In this document: one piece after another, positions 22,587-35,902 of the stretch | Position numbering within the stretch: position 1 is the stretch's first letter | Layout of the letters: each line of letters opens with the position of its first letter | DNA from: Hyphochytrium catenoides | Lineage: Eukaryota > Sar > Hyphochytriomycetes > Hyphochytriales > Hyphochytriaceae | DNA length: 46,988 bases | Direction of reading: 5' to 3' | Assembly (NCBI GenBank): GCA_900088475.1 | Contig: FLMG01001768.1 | Coordinates: 1 to 46,988 of the forward strand | Notes under the pieces: model-generated | What the model was told of the DNA's origin: nothing | Seen by the model: only the letters and a program-made list of their open reading frames with translations | Database searches by the model: none | Program-made: the position numbers and the translations under genes

Positions 22587-23297
22587 CTTGCTTGTGCAGA
22601 GACGACCAGCAGTCAATCTGGCTCAGCAGCTGATGCGAGGCGGGAGAATCACCAGTTAGCCTGATGAGAGGTAGCAGGGACAGAGATAACGGAACTGCTT
22701 GACATCTGATTCCCGGTGGTGCTGCGCCGGGAGGTGAAGCTTCAAAAAAGAGAATCTGCTGATTCTGAAGCTCTTCCCAGTCATCCTAATCTATTCGCAT
22801 TCCTAAGTCAATAAACAACTATGATGGGCTAATACCTTAGGCTATAGCTATGGTAAGGTCCTGATATTGTCTGGAGTTGGCCACCTGCTACAAAGCGGGT
22901 GAGAGTGTTTGTGTTTCTTCTAGGCATTGCCGCAAGAGACAAATTCTGAAGATTTTCTTGTCACGTCATCCCAGCCCCTGGAAGCCTTGAGCAGTGATTA
23001 TTGGAGCTCCTGCCGCTTGCCAGGCGTCTGGAGAGTCCGAGCTATGTTCGACGCAGCTGCTCATTGATCTTGTTGATGCAGAAGAGACAAGTGTTTATTC
23101 TTAATTAGGAAAGTCGGAAGGCCCTTAAGGCGGTAAGCATCTAAAGAAGTACCAAGCGCAACGAAGCTGTGAGATATCGTTTGCTTGAAGAGCTGCGCTG
23201 AGTCTGCGACAGAGTACGGTTTAAAAGGGCCTTTCCTTTCGCTGAGTGACATTTCTGAGAGCTGTAACAAGAGTCTGAGCAGAAGCCCAGAGTAGAT
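22587..23297. promoter_or_regulatory. Divergent promoter region between PCMT and ASCC3
   Basis: This 711-base gap lies between two divergent start codons and should drive both genes. I see no coding exon or recognisable RNA. A polypyrimidine-poor, mixed-composition stretch with cagctgctca-like E-box cores is present, but no specific factor site can be assigned. Confidence 0.4.
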
Positions 23298-26200
23298 ATG
23301 GCTACGTCAAGCGCACCACCGAGCCATAAGCTTCAGGTTTGTCGTCTGTCCAGCTGCCATTTGCATGCGCTGCTTACTAAGCGAACTGTGAAATAGAAGC
23401 CTCGAATAAGCGCGGTGCTTCGCGTCATCCTCAGCTTATCGCCCGCTGAGGATGTGGACAGGGCATATCTAGACCGTCAAGAGCTTCTTGAGCGTAGGCT
23501 AAAGCATCTGACTCTGAATGAGCCCAGAAAGCATAGGAAGAATGCTGCGAATCTTATCGTGGGAGAGCCCTTGAGCTGGCAAGACTATGTAGAGGAGGCC
23601 TCTCCCTCATCTGTGCTGAAGAAGAAGAGAGGTGTCAAAGTGCAGGAAGCAAAGTCAAAGTTTTTTGAATTCATGGAGCTCATAGGAATCGCGGCAGGTA
23701 GTCCCCTTTCCATCCTCTACCACCCTGCAGACTCTGTCTTTGTCCTTTCTTTCACCCTGGTTCCATCCTCCCCTCCATTTTGATTTCTGGGGCTGCTCTG
23801 TGCCTTCTGCGCCTTACTGTCCCTCTTCCCAAAACGTAGGAGACCTCATCCCAGCCGGATCCGCTGCGCGGCTCGTGTACAATGTCATCGTGACAGAAGA
23901 GGAGACCGAAGAGAGGACAACCGGCACTAGGAGGAAGACGAGGCGTGACGTTGAGTCCACACTAGGGAAAATAACTGACCAACAGTGGAGAAAGCTAGAA
24001 GAAGTTGTGAAGCAGCTACGAGAGTGGCAGCGAGGGGAAGCGGATGCGTTTGACGAAGAAATGAAGGTCTCAGAAGAAGAGAAGAAGGAAGAAGAAGAGG
24101 AGGAAGCCGAGTTTGGCAGTGAGCTCCCTTACGCAGCACCAGAAGACAGAAATGCAAGTGCTGCATCAGGAGAGTGGTACTTCCAAGAAGAGGAACACGA
24201 AGACTTTGCGATCGCCGCTTCCGCTGTTAAAGCTAAGGATGTGCCCTCTCCGACGTCAGATACTGGCAGTGCAGCCTGGCTGCTCCGTCATTGCGAGGTA
24301 TAGTATAGTAACGAAGAAACGGCGGGCCGGGAAGAGAAAGGCTTATAGCCTCTCATTGGGAGGAGAGAGAACTTAAGAGAATATAGCGGAGGAACTCAGG
24401 AGAATGACAGGAGAAGATGATCAGAAATAAGAGGTGCTTAGCGGCGTGGCAGCCTAGGTTGTTGGCAGTATGGTTGGCACTTCCCAGGGAGACGAAGACC
24501 TCCTGAGGAGCACTGTCTGTTGCACACATAGCACAAGTGTTACCAGGCACCCCCATTCATCTTCGGGCTGACTAACTGCCACTATTTTTTCCACCCCGTA
24601 GGAGGTAGTTGCGCAGGGGACATCTCCTTTCTCGTCTGCGATTGAGTTAGGAGAAGCTCTGCTTCGGATACTGAAGGGGTCGCGAGCGGAGGAGGAGCTG
24701 CAGACAGAGCTCTTCGACCTCCTCGGCTTTGACCGCTTTGAATTCATGCAAGGGCTGCTGACGAGCAGGCAGCGGCTAAAGAGAATGGGAAGAGAAAACC
24801 TGGAAGCCGAACTGCTAGATTTTTCTGCAGGAACGGAGAAAGCTGGTCGGACAGCGCCAGCTCTGGTTGGTGCCTCAATATCAGGTATAGAGCACACTTG
24901 TACCAAGCGTGTTGAGCACAGCTTGAGCACAGCAAAGATGGGCTAGGCAGTGAGATAAGCGCAATCCAAAGCGTCTCCGTTCATTGCCATGCACTTTTGG
25001 CGCTGGACAGTCTTTGACAGTAGTGTCACGTGTTCGCAGTCATGACTGAAGAAGAGAGAAACCTTGAGAAGCTTCGGAGAAAGAAAGAACGTCAGAAGAA
25101 GAGCAGGGCAGATGAAGAGGGAGAAAATCAAGATTGGCTCGAAAGCATCGGCTTCGATGCAGCTCTCTTGAGGCAGGAACGAGCCCTCGGTAAATACATT
25201 GATCGTGAAGGCTTTGGTTTGTTCTGTCTGAAATCAACATTGATCTCTCTTATGGTCCTTCTCTCTTGCTCATGACTTGGTTATTAGGGCTGCAAAAGAA
25301 TGCTCAGTATCACAAGTCCTATATGGAAAATCCTTCCTTGTACCTCCAGGATGCTACAAAGCTTGAGTACTATGAGCCGAAAAGGGGACTGCCTAGCGGA
25401 GCCACTCGCAAGCAAGAACAAGGGTACGTTATAGTTGTAGAAAAGGATGACCGTAAGAACAGAGGCATTAAGCCTACTCCAGCTTGTCTGGGTAGATAGC
25501 TCATTTTGACTATTTATTTTCAACGGGACAACTTCGAGTGCTTTCTTACCCGACCGTGTATCTCGTCGACTTGGTTACCCTAACAGTTATTTCTGTCGTG
25601 CAGGTATATAGAGGTCTTCATTCCGGCACCAAAAGTAGAGCCTCTTGATCAATCTCAGCTGCGACCTATTACCATCCTCCCCGACTGGGCTCAACTTGCC
25701 TTCCCAGGCACCACTCATCTTAACAGACTGCAGTCCGCACTCTTTGATACTGCCCTCTTCTCAAATGAGAATATGCTGGTTTGCGCCCCCACAGGTACCC
25801 CAAAGCAAGAGATATGAGGTTACAGTGCTTAGCGACAGCGATGGATTTCCTGGACCTACCGTCCTGACTTATCCTCCTACTTTCGATGCCTCCTGTCCCA
25901 TACTGTGCCCTTTACCTGTCCCTAGGCGCAGGCAAAACGAATGTGGCAATGCTGACGGTAATGCAGCAATTGAGCCAGCACCTAGTGCAGGGTGTCATCC
26001 AGCGCCAGCACGTGAAAATCGTATACGTTGCGCCTATGAAGGCACTGGCGCAAGAAGTTGTAGAGAAATTCTCGGAAAGGTTACGCCCCCTAGGTAAAGC
26101 ACTTGGCCTATTCCTCCACTTTCTAATCTCTTAGCAACAGTGTTGAAAGTCAGTCACTTTTTGGTTAAGCGTCTCTACCCTCTCTTTTCTTGTGCTCATG

Positions 26201-29200
26201 GGCACTTAGTAGCAACCCTTTCTTCCTTTATTGGTGGGTATACTCCATTGTGCTCAACAATCCTTTTCTACTTCGGTGTCTGGACTCAGTGAACTTTATC
26301 ACACTTCCCCTTGGCATGTGGTCGTGCGACGGATACTAATTCTGTTTGTTAGGGCTAAGCGTGCGTGAGTTAACCGGCGACATGCAACTGACGAGACGTG
26401 AGATGGAAGAGACGCAAGTTATTGTTACCACACCGGAGAAGTGGGACGTCATAACAAGAAAGAGTGGAGATGGATCCCTGGTACAGCAGGTTAAGCTTCT
26501 TATCATTGACGAGGTAGGCCAGAGCTTTGTTTTATCGCGCGGCTTTAGGTCCAACTTTACAGTTCCTACTTCCTTGCCCATTTGAGTGCGCAAGGGGCCC
26601 TGCGTCTCTTGGGTGCATAATAACTTAATTGAGTGTTGAGGGCCTAGGTATCCTAGCGCTGTTTCAAGTCCTTGTCTTCCGGCCTAACCCTACTATGGAT
26701 AAAGGTACACCTCTTAGCGGATGACCGTGGTGCTGTCATCGAAACACTCGTTGCTCGTACCCTGCGCCTCGTCGAGACCTCTCAATCGCTCATCCGCATT
26801 GTTGGGCTTTCGGCGACCCTTCCCAATTACAAGGACGTTGGGGTCTTCCTAAGAGCCAACCCCAACACAGGTAGCTTGCGGACCAATCCTTGAAGTCATT
26901 ATGCAGCTTTTCGCTATCCTAACCTGACCTACGGTGGCGATGAACTTGCTCCTTTCTCTTCTTTCTCTTTTGAAGGCGCGGTTTGATATTAGTATCCCAG
27001 AGTGGAACACTATCGTCCATCTTTATCCTGCTCCTGCTCTTACCCTAACGTACGTCCATGTAGGAGTCTATTACTTCGATGGAAAGTATCGCCCTGTTCC
27101 ACTGGAACAGACTTTCCTAGGCGTAACAGAAAAAAGCCGTATCAGACAGCTTCAGACCATGCACAAGCTAGCCTACGAAAAGACCCTTTCAAGCCTTAGA
27201 GAGGGCAACCAGGTATGTTATCTGTTCTTCCAGCTAAATAGCTTAAGACTCAGTTGAATCGAGCCTGTGGCAGTGAAGGGGTCTTGAGATTTCCTTCTAT
27301 TGACCTAGCGAGGTGCCTCTTTCATATAACCCATTTGGTTACACCTACGTCTATCTCTTTATTATCATGGAATGACCAGGCCTTAAGATAGTGGTTCTCT
27401 TGCTCCTTGATAGGTGATGATCTTCGTGCACTCCCGCAAGGATACGTCAAAGACAGCTGAAGCAATTCTAGAGCTTGCGGCCAAGGCGAGCACAAGCGAC
27501 GAATTCCTCCCTGCATTTAACTCGAGCGGCAAATCTCCTCGTGAGACCTGGGTAAGCCATCATCAGCTTCTCCGTCTACCTCTCATCCTCCTGCAACCTC
27601 ACCTTCAGCGGCGTCCTGTCCAATCTGCATGCCTTAACTATTCCTCCTTTGACGCATTTTTCACATCACAGGCCAAAGAGGTGGCCAAGAGTAAGAATCC
27701 TGATGTCCGCACCTTGTTCGAGAAGGGTTGTGGCATCCACCATGCTGGCATGTTAAGGGTAGACAGGACCCTAACTGAGAAGTTGTTTGCTGCTGGTGCA
27801 ATCAAAGTCTTATGCTGTACAGCCACTCTAGCGTGGGGAGTTAACTTGCCTGCACACACCGTGATAATCAAGGGAACACAGATTTACAACGCAGGTAAAC
27901 CAGCGACAGCTTAGGTTCGGAAGAGTCGGTTACCGCTTTGTTACCTTAGCGGTCCTTTCCACTTATACAGCTTTCAACTTCATCTAGCCATTTAGCTGCG
28001 ATGGTTGATCACAGGCTTTTTGGTCTATGCTTCTGTTGTCCTCCCTCCCATCGAGACAGTTTGAATTGCCTCCTCAATTACCTGCTGACGTCTCTATGTT
28101 TTTATGATCTCTTGATGTATGTACAGAAAAGGGAGGAATGTCCGATCTTTCTATGTTGGATGTGATGCAGATTTTCGGTCGGGCAGGACGACCTCAGTTT
28201 GACAGCAGTGGGGAGGCAATCATGATAACTACGGACGACAAGCTTCCACATTACCTCGGCTTGTTGACACAGCAGACGCCCATTGAGAGTACTTTCATCA
28301 AGAGCCTACCGGATCACCTCAATGCAGGTACCTAGCGCGAAAGACAGTGAGAGTGTGACCAAGGCAGACGGTAGAAATAGAAGGGCTAACCTTTCTTTTG
28401 TTTATCAGAAATTGCCTCTGGCACCGTGACTAATGTTAAAGAGGCAATCTCATGGCTGAGCTACACCTACCTCTTCGTCCGTATGCGAGCCAACCCAATG
28501 GCTTATGGGGTCAGCTACGAGGAGAAGGCAACAGATCCACAACTACTAGAACACAGGCAAAAGCTTATTGACAGGGCAGCGCAGGAGCTGGATGATTGCA
28601 GGTGAGTCAGGAAGTGGAGAGCCGAAAGGCGACGGAAACTGGCATCCAACCATATTATGGGTTTCTTGCTGTCACATCTTCCTAATCAAATGCATCACGG
28701 CAGGATGATTCGCTACGATAAAAACTCTGGAAACCTTGCTGTGGTAGACTTGGGCCGTGTGGCTTCCCATTACTATGTGCGCCACGAGAGCGTGCGGATC
28801 TTCAACGAGACCCTTCACCCCCAACTCTCAGATCCCGATCTCCTACTTGTCCTATCCTCGGCCACAGAGTTTGAGAATTTGAAGGTTAGAGACGAGGAGC
28901 TGAAGGAGTTGGAGACATTGAAGAAGAAATGCCCATTAGAGGTCAAAGGAGGGCTGGAGAATGTCACTGGCAAAGTGAATATCTTGTTGCAGGCTTACAT
29001 CTCCAATCACCGAATCAACAGCTTCACCCTGGTCTCGGACACCAATTACGTTGTACAGAATGCGGGAAGGATAGCCAGAGCTCTCTTTGAGATCTGTCTG
29101 ACACGGAACTGGAGCAGTATGGCAGAGAGACTGTTAATCATTGCCAAGACAATTGATCGGCGTGTCTGGTGGTTTCAGTCTGCCCTGCGGCAGTTCAACA

Positions 29201-32200
29201 CCTTACCGGCAGAGGTGTTAAAGAAGCTGGAGGAACGACATGCCTCCTTAGAGCAGCTTTATGACATGGAGGCTACTGAGATAGGCCAGCTGGTCCATCA
29301 CGTTCGGATGGGTGATCGCTTAAAGCATCACATCGCTATGGTCCCATACATTCACCTGGAGCCCTCCGTGCAACCCATTACCCGGGGAATACTCAGAATG
29401 ACCTTGCAAATTACTGCTGAATTCTCATGGTCTGAGCGGTGGAGCGGGCCGTCTGAGCCCTGGTGGATCTGGGTAGAGGACTCAGACAATGAGCGGATCT
29501 ACCACTCCGAGTACTTCATTCTGCACAAGAGGCAGGCGCATGAGGTGCACACGCTGACCTTTGCAATCCCCATCTTCGATCCCATGCCGTCCCAATACTT
29601 CGTCCGGGTTGTGAGTGACCGCTGGGTGGGTGTGGGAAGTGTTTTCCCTGTCTCTTTCCAGCATCTCATTCTGCCAGAACGACACCCTCCACATACCAAC
29701 TTGCTGGACTTGCAGCCATTGCCCAAGGCCGCTCTGCAGAAGCCAGAGTACGAGCAGATCTATCGATTTTCGCACTTTAACCCTGTGCAGACGCAGATTT
29801 TCCATGTCCTCTACCACCGCCAAGATAACGTTCTGCTTGGTGCTCCTACCGGGAGTGGAAAGACTGTTGCGGCAGAGCTTGCCATATTTAATCTCTGGAA
29901 CAGCCGCCCGGGAGCTAAAGCCGTCTATATCGCACCATTAAAGGCCTTGTCAAGGGAAAGGTAAGCAGTAGGGTCACGACCAGTAGAGTTTGGAATCGGT
30001 GTATTGTCGAACTGCGCTGCAGCCCTTTGGGCTTAGGTCTCTTCGTTATCCCTCTTTGGCTACAACTTTTACCTCTACTACTGCCGCCTCAGCCTTTCCT
30101 TCTTATCTTAGAGTCCCTTAGTGGTTGTCACTTCTTGCCTGCTATGTGCCCTAAGTGCTCGCTGCGTGATTGGATGTCAGAGTCCAAGACTGGAAAAGGA
30201 AATTCGAGCCCATGGGTCGCAAGGTCATAGAGTTGACAGGAGACTCTGCACCAGACCTTCGTGCACTGAAGGTGGCAGACATTCTTGTCACAACCCCAGA
30301 AAAGTGGGATGGCGTGACTCGCAACTGGCAGAAGAAGGACTATGTCCGAAAAGTCCAACTGCTTATCATTGATGAGATTCACCTCCTGGGAGCCGACCGA
30401 GGGCCAGTTTTAGAGGTAACGATCCAAGAGATCTCCTTCTTGACCTCTATCCCTCTGTGCGTTTCATCTGTTACGCCATTTTGGCTTTCTAAATCTTCCT
30501 GACATCCACACTGCGCTAGTAACAATATCCTTCATGTCTACATCGGCAGGTAATTGTGTCCAGAATGCGTTTTATTGCTTCCCAAACCCACAGCCCGGTC
30601 CGATTTGTGGGCTTGTCAACAGCGCTTGCCAACGCGCAAGACCTTGCGGATTGGCTGGGAATTGAAGGGGAGGGGCTTTACAACTTTAGACCATCTGTCC
30701 GTCCGATTCCGATGGAAGTGCATATACAAGGCTTTCCAGGGAAGCATTACTGCCCACGGATGGCAACCATGAACAAACCGGCTTTCGCGGCGATCATGCA
30801 GCATAGCCCGACCCAACCAGTGCTAATCTTTGTCTCCTCAAGGCGGCAAACACGCTTAACTGCTCTTGACCTGATTAGCTATTGCGCGACGGAGGCGGAC
30901 CCCAAGCAGTTTCTGCATATGGAAGAAAGAGAGATGGATATGATTCTCTCGCAGATCCAGGACAAGTCTCTTAGACACACGCTAGCCTTCGGTGTTGGCA
31001 TCCACCACGCAGGACTGGCCGCTAAAGACCGTGATACGGTTGAAGAGCTATTCTGCAATGGTAAAATACAGATTCTGGTGTGCACATCCACTTTAGCGTG
31101 GGGAGTCAACTTTCCTGCCCACTTGGTCATTATCAAGGGCACAGAGTTCTTTGATGCCAAAAGCGGCCGCTATGTTGACTTTCCTATCACCGATGTCCTG
31201 CAGATGATGGGCAGAGCAGGACGACCTCAGTTTGACTCCAAGGGCATTGCCTGCATCTTTGTGCACGAGCCAAAGAAAGACTTCTATCGGAAATTTCTCT
31301 ATGAGCCCTTCCCTGTTGAGTCGTCCCTCTCTTCGGTCTTGGCCAATCACTTTAACGCTGAGATAGCGACTGGGACCATCTCCACCAAGCAGGACGCTGT
31401 GGATTGGTTGACTTGGACGTACTTCTTCCGTCGTCTGCTCCAGAATCCTTCCTACTACCACCTGGAGGACACGTCAAAAGAAGGAATCAACACATTCCTC
31501 TTGGACCTTGTAGACAGCGTCATGCGCCGGCTTGAGCTGGCAGACTGTTTGGAGATAGAAGACGACTTCCTGCTCAAGCCGACGCTATTGGGCCACCTGG
31601 CTTCTTTTTATTATTTAGAGTATAACACGGTCGGACTGCTGAGAAAGTTACTGGTCGGAGAGGCAAGGGATAAGAGAGGCGAGGCTGCGACTTGCCTTCT
31701 CATGAAAGCACTGGCATCTGCTCACGAGTTTGACGAACTGCCCGTGAGGCACAATGAAGATAAGGTGGAATTCTCTCTCTGTCCTAGCCTCTGTCCCACT
31801 TAAGCCGTGATGGCTCAGTCCTCGCAATTTGCTCAGAACTTGCTGTAAACCCTCTTCATTTGTTCTTACGGATATCTGTTGCTTATGGCCCTCAATGGAT
31901 TATCAGCTCTGCCAGATATCTTGCCACTGTCCATCATAGTTACTGTTTCCTGACGCATTTCTCTGCGCCTGATGATGTCTTTCGCAGTTGAATGAAGGCC
32001 TCGCCTCTCTGGTGCCATGGGATGCAGAAGACGTGGGACCTTTTGATTCTCCGCACACGAAGACATTTCTACTGCTGCAGTGCCATCTCTTCGCTCTTTC
32101 CCTCCCGATTGCAGACTATCATAATGACCTCAAGTCTGTCTTGGATCAGTTCCCTCGAGTTCTGAACGCGATGGTCGATATTGCTGCCTCTGAAGGGCTG

Positions 32201-32995
32201 TTGGGCTTGTCCTTTGAGCTAATGAGGCTAGCCCAACTTATATTCCAAGGCCAATCGCCACAGGATTCTAACCTCTTCGCGATGCCACACCTAGGGGAGG
32301 AGGAAGTTAAACAGTTGAAACGAAGAGGAGTGAAGGAGCTCAGACAATTGCTGGATCTCACCCCACAGACTATTAAGAAGCACCTAGGTGGCAGTCTTGG
32401 AGACCGACAGATGACTGAACTGCTAAGGGTTCTCACTGACATGCCTAGAGTGAGGCTTTCTTGCACGGTGGATGGCAAGCCAGTCGGAGCGGAAGCGCCG
32501 CTTGTCGTCAAGCAGGGAACAGAGATCGAGGTGCGGCAACTACTACATGTCACTGAGTCCGTAAACGTTGACATGTCTAGGTTCGAAACCTATTCTCCCA
32601 TATAGGCTTCATATGAACGCTTATCTGTACTATCTCTCTGCGCCTGGCTGGGACGTCATCTTTTCCCCCTCTAACACCAAAAGCCTTACTTTTAGGTTAA
32701 GGTCCGCATTGAGCTCAGGAATAAGGGTCGAGTGCGGCAACGAGCTTACACGCCACGCTATCACAAGCCTAAGGATCACGGCTTCTGGCTAGGATTAGGG
32801 CTGGACGATGAGGATGAGCTCCTGGCCCTGAAGAGAGTCCCACTTGGTTCAGGTGTGGAGACCTCTCTCCTTTATAAGGCCAGCCAGGTAGTCGGACCCA
32901 AAAGGTTACTGCTCTTCCTGAGATCGGATTGTGTGCTGGGTATAGATCAACAACAGTACCTTTCTGTTGAAGTGGTAGACGGAGAGAACAGCTAG
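23298..32995 (+). CDS. ASCC3: ASCC3-type dual-cassette Ski2-like helicase
   Basis: Catalytic helicase of the ASC-1 complex, which in animals and yeast splits collided ribosomes (Slh1/ASCC3) and supports alkylation repair. Twenty exons: 23298-23336, 23397-23697, 23840-24297, 24602-24884, 25040-25189, 25288-25423, 25604-25794, 25926-26093, 26353-26513, 26705-26870, 27064-27212, 27414-27551, 27672-27894, 28127-28327, 28409-28601, 28704-29960, 30181-30415, 30550-31764, 31988-32530, 32696-32995; all in phase, 2168 residues (human about 2200). Cassette 1: Walker A APTGAGKT near 518-525, DEVH split by an intron near 628, [18 protein letters not shown]. Cassette 2: GAPTGSGKT near 1365-1372, DEIH near 1470, GLSTALAN, then a Sec63-like region. 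[20 protein letters not shown] and [15 protein letters not shown] favour ASCC3 over the spliceosomal paralogue Brr2. Both motor cassettes look intact. Confidence 0.95.
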
Positions 32996-35490
32996 GACGA
33001 GCAAATAAGACTATGAAATCCCTGCCTCTGTTGCGAGACGTGGTCGCATTGCAGCTTGTGGTCCGGGGCAAGCGCAAGGGTGGTCTGATAGGGCATCACA
33101 AGCGGCAGTCTTCCAATCTTGTGCTACACTATCACCTCTTTGACCGTCCTGAATGCTTTGTAATCTGCTTTTCCTGTTCTAGTATCGTTAACTTAGTCTG
33201 TCAGTGCGCCGCTTTCTCTTGCTGCAGCAGCGGAAGTTATGAGACTTCTTTTGATGATGTTTGCCTTACCAGGCACTTTTGTTCTTCTAACGTTACTAAA
33301 GGATGTGATGAGATGACAGAATAGTTTTCTCTACGGTTGACCTGAGTGCGCATGACCTGTTTAGAGACCGTTTCCTGGTGTTCACGTGCAGGCGACAACA
33401 ACAGAGAACAATACTCTCTCAGTAGCCACCATCTCAAACTTTCTTCGCCGCGGAGCCCTCGTGACTGATGATGTGTCGTGCTGCCGCTGCTTCTCCTGCT
33501 TAGTATAGCCTAGTTGAGCGCCAGTTATGGTCTTGCAGCCGCATGCTGGAGATGATAGATAGGTCAGACACAGTCCAGTCAGGGTTAGGATGGAGTGCAC
33601 CCAGGCCCCGTAACGAAGAGTTCGGCAGGGTAGGGTCGTCGCTAAACGGGCAACATTAGCTTGAATAGCCAAGGCCCATGATCGTTGATACGCCACTGTG
33701 CGACAAAACTCACAAATAAACATCAAGATAGCCTTGATGCGATGACAACGCATTGCTGCTCTCACTAACGCGCTCCAAACCCGGCCAAGAATGGACCAGC
33801 GGCACTTGCTTCACAGACCTGAAGAAATTATTTCCTCAGTTGTCCCACGAAGCGTATGGGCATTCGTAACTGTCACCTAGAGGAGGATCTTGGCAGTGTG
33901 CCTTCGTACCATGAACATGAACGTGATAGCGCCTGACTGAAGCGATATTCACCAGACTAAAACGGCTTGGAAGGTCACTTGGGACAATGACCTAGACCGC
34001 TAGGATCAGGTGTTCAGTCGCAGCAAAGGAGAGTCCAACGATCCTAGAGAAAGTGCTTCCAGTCCAACCCCCTTATAAAGAGTCATTTCTATCAAAGTGC
34101 ATCCCCTAGCTCCCAGCTGTCTTGAGGTATCGCTCTCGACGCTTCTTCTGGACCGTGGGAGCGGCCTTCCACTACTCCGGCATTGCTAATAAATGCACGC
34201 TCTAGGTTCTATTTTGTGGCGGCTTTAAGGGGTTATGGGTTCGTTCTATGGAGCTTACCAGCATATGGCACTCCTAACCCTAACCCATAGAAAGAAAGCT
34301 CTTGCCCCTCGAGGGGAACAGCTGAAGGTGGAATTTGCAATGAACTTATAGCCAAGTCCCTCATGGGTTGTCTGAAGCTAGGCTTAAAATCCTCGGCAAA
34401 CCAAGGCAGCGGCACCTTCCAAGAAGCTTCTACATGAATTTATGGCTTGTGACGAAGCATTGCTTATCTACAAGGCCAGCCGTGTTACCCAATACGCTCA
34501 ATTGAAGGTTAGGAAGCTGTCAGTGGCACGTTCGAGGTGGGCCTCATAGAATGGTCATAGTACTTTCGAGCAACGATGATGAAGCTCCTCTTTCTTTGAT
34601 ACTGCCTGCACACTCTTTCTAGCTCATAAAGAAATAGGCACACACCATCAGTAGTTCCGCGTCAGACGTTGAAATGGGCGGTGACATTATTACTAGGAGA
34701 AGATGAGCAACACCAGTCCCTATTGAAAACAGCTTGCAAACAGCAGCAATCTCCCCTTCCTTCACTGCCAGCGGAACACGATGTGGCCTTAAAACCTGTC
34801 ATCCAACGCTCTCAAGATCCACCGCGCAAGATTAGGATGAACGCTCCTGTTGCCAAGTACGCAAGAAGTCACATTCAGCACTAGGGTAATCGTTAGAGAA
34901 AGAGCAGCAATATCACGGTAAGAGTGGAGCGGCTGGGATGATAGTTGTGACTAATAAGTCACCACTTAGCCTTATTAACTTTGTTGACAGTAGAGAAAGA
35001 GATAACACAGCTGTCTACCTCCCCTTCGTACTACTAGGGGAAGATGCAACTGACGGAAAGGAGGTCACATTTTTCTCCTCTTTTGCTGATCCAGTTGGTC
35101 GGATGCGCTGACGGAGGGAGGGGTAGGCCAGCGTGCGGTCACACATAATCAAAGGTAGACGAGGGGAGAACAGAGCAAGAAGCCCAAAAACAGAAGACGC
35201 TTAACAGCTTGACTGATGGGGAAGACCTCCTGGTTCTCATCTTCTTCTTCACACCTCTTCACATCACCACGAACCACGAGGTCATGACTTTCTTTCGCCT
35301 GCTGCCCTTTCTTGTCCGTTCGTGCTCTCTCTACCCTATATCACCAACGACCGTGACAGAACAACGCAGGACAGCTGACAAGAGAAAGCAGCCACGATGA
35401 AAGGAGAGAAAAAGAAGGACAGGGGCGAAAGTCTTTCTCCAGAACTGCAACAACATCAGCGGCAGCACTAGCACCACCAGCAGCAGCAAC
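32996..35490. other. Gene-poor interval downstream of ASCC3
   Basis: No recognised protein, RNA or mobile element. A 103-codon frame at 33013-33324 begins just after the ASCC3 stop but has no domain-like features and probably reflects the 3' untranslated region. Short frames at 34233-34415, 34669-34884 and 35209-35400 are unconvincing. Confidence 0.4.
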
Positions 35491-35491
35491 T

Positions 35492-35902
35492 ATGCATCAA
35501 GATCAACCGCAGCAGCAACCACAGACACAGCAAAGCGAACGGGCTGCTCTTATCTCTCTGTCTCTCTTATATATTTTGCTAACAATGTTGTTGTCCCTTC
35601 TAGTCCTCTTCTCTCGGTCTCCTGGTCGTCCTCTCTCGCTCGCATTGTCTTCCTTCATCTTGTCGACATCGAGCCCATCTATCGTCGCTTCCACCGCCCG
35701 CCACCGGCCGAGCAGCTCAGCAGCTCAGCAGCTCAGCAGCTCAGCAGTTCAGCAACTCAGCAGCTCAGCAGTTCAGCAGCTCAGCAGCTCAGCGGCTCAG
35801 CAGCTCACATCAGCCGTCACGGCCCCGGCGGGCGGCACGGAAGAGGTGGACGGCTCCTTTGCTTTAATCACTGAGAAGATGGTGCGTGACGGTCACTCCT
35901 AA
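35492..35902 (+). CDS. Possible small membrane protein over octamer array (doubtful)
   Basis: The frame opens with ATG and a Gln-rich start (MHQDQPQQQPQTQQ), has a long hydrophobic stretch at residues about 20-42, and then a Ser/Ala/Gln-rich section in which the DNA octamer array is translated as an eight-residue repeat (AQQLSSSA and variants). It is 136 residues, with no known domain and no splice evidence. It may be a genuine lineage-specific protein or chance coding across simple repeats; I favour chance. Confidence 0.2.
   Translation: MHQDQPQQQPQTQQSERAALISLSLLYILLTMLLSLLVLFSRSPGRPLSLALSSFILSTSSPSIVASTARHRPSSSAAQQLSSSAVQQLSSSAVQQLSSSAAQQLTSAVTAPAGGTEEVDGSFALITEKMVRDGHS
35712..35807. repeat. 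Octamer tandem array, unit cagctcag
   Basis: About twelve copies of cagctcag, with a few single-base variants (cagttcag, caactcag, cggctcag), run without interruption. Because 8 is not a multiple of 3, three octamers make an eight-codon protein repeat. Confidence 0.93.

Noticed and set aside
26934-27063. Open frame continuing between two ASCC3 exons
   Set aside because: The frame stays open through the intron 26871-27063 in part, but the flanking exons join in phase to conserved helicase sequence without it.
32531-32695. tRNA-like B box (ggttcgaaacc) within the last ASCC3 intron
   Set aside because: No matching A box, acceptor stem or anticodon arm at proper spacing; the interval behaves as an ordinary intron.
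23298-32995. Brr2 (SNRNP200) identity for the large helicase
   Set aside because: Length and layout fit both, but the sequence before the second Walker A and the [15 protein letters not shown] segment match ASCC3 better; I saw no PWI-like N-terminal region typical of Brr2.
33013-33324. 103-codon frame right after the ASCC3 stop
   Set aside because: No domain, no convincing splice link back to ASCC3, and the helicase already ends with a normal C-terminal domain.
34264-34284. Telomere-like taaccctaaccc
   Set aside because: Only two units in internal sequence; too short to call an interstitial telomere array.
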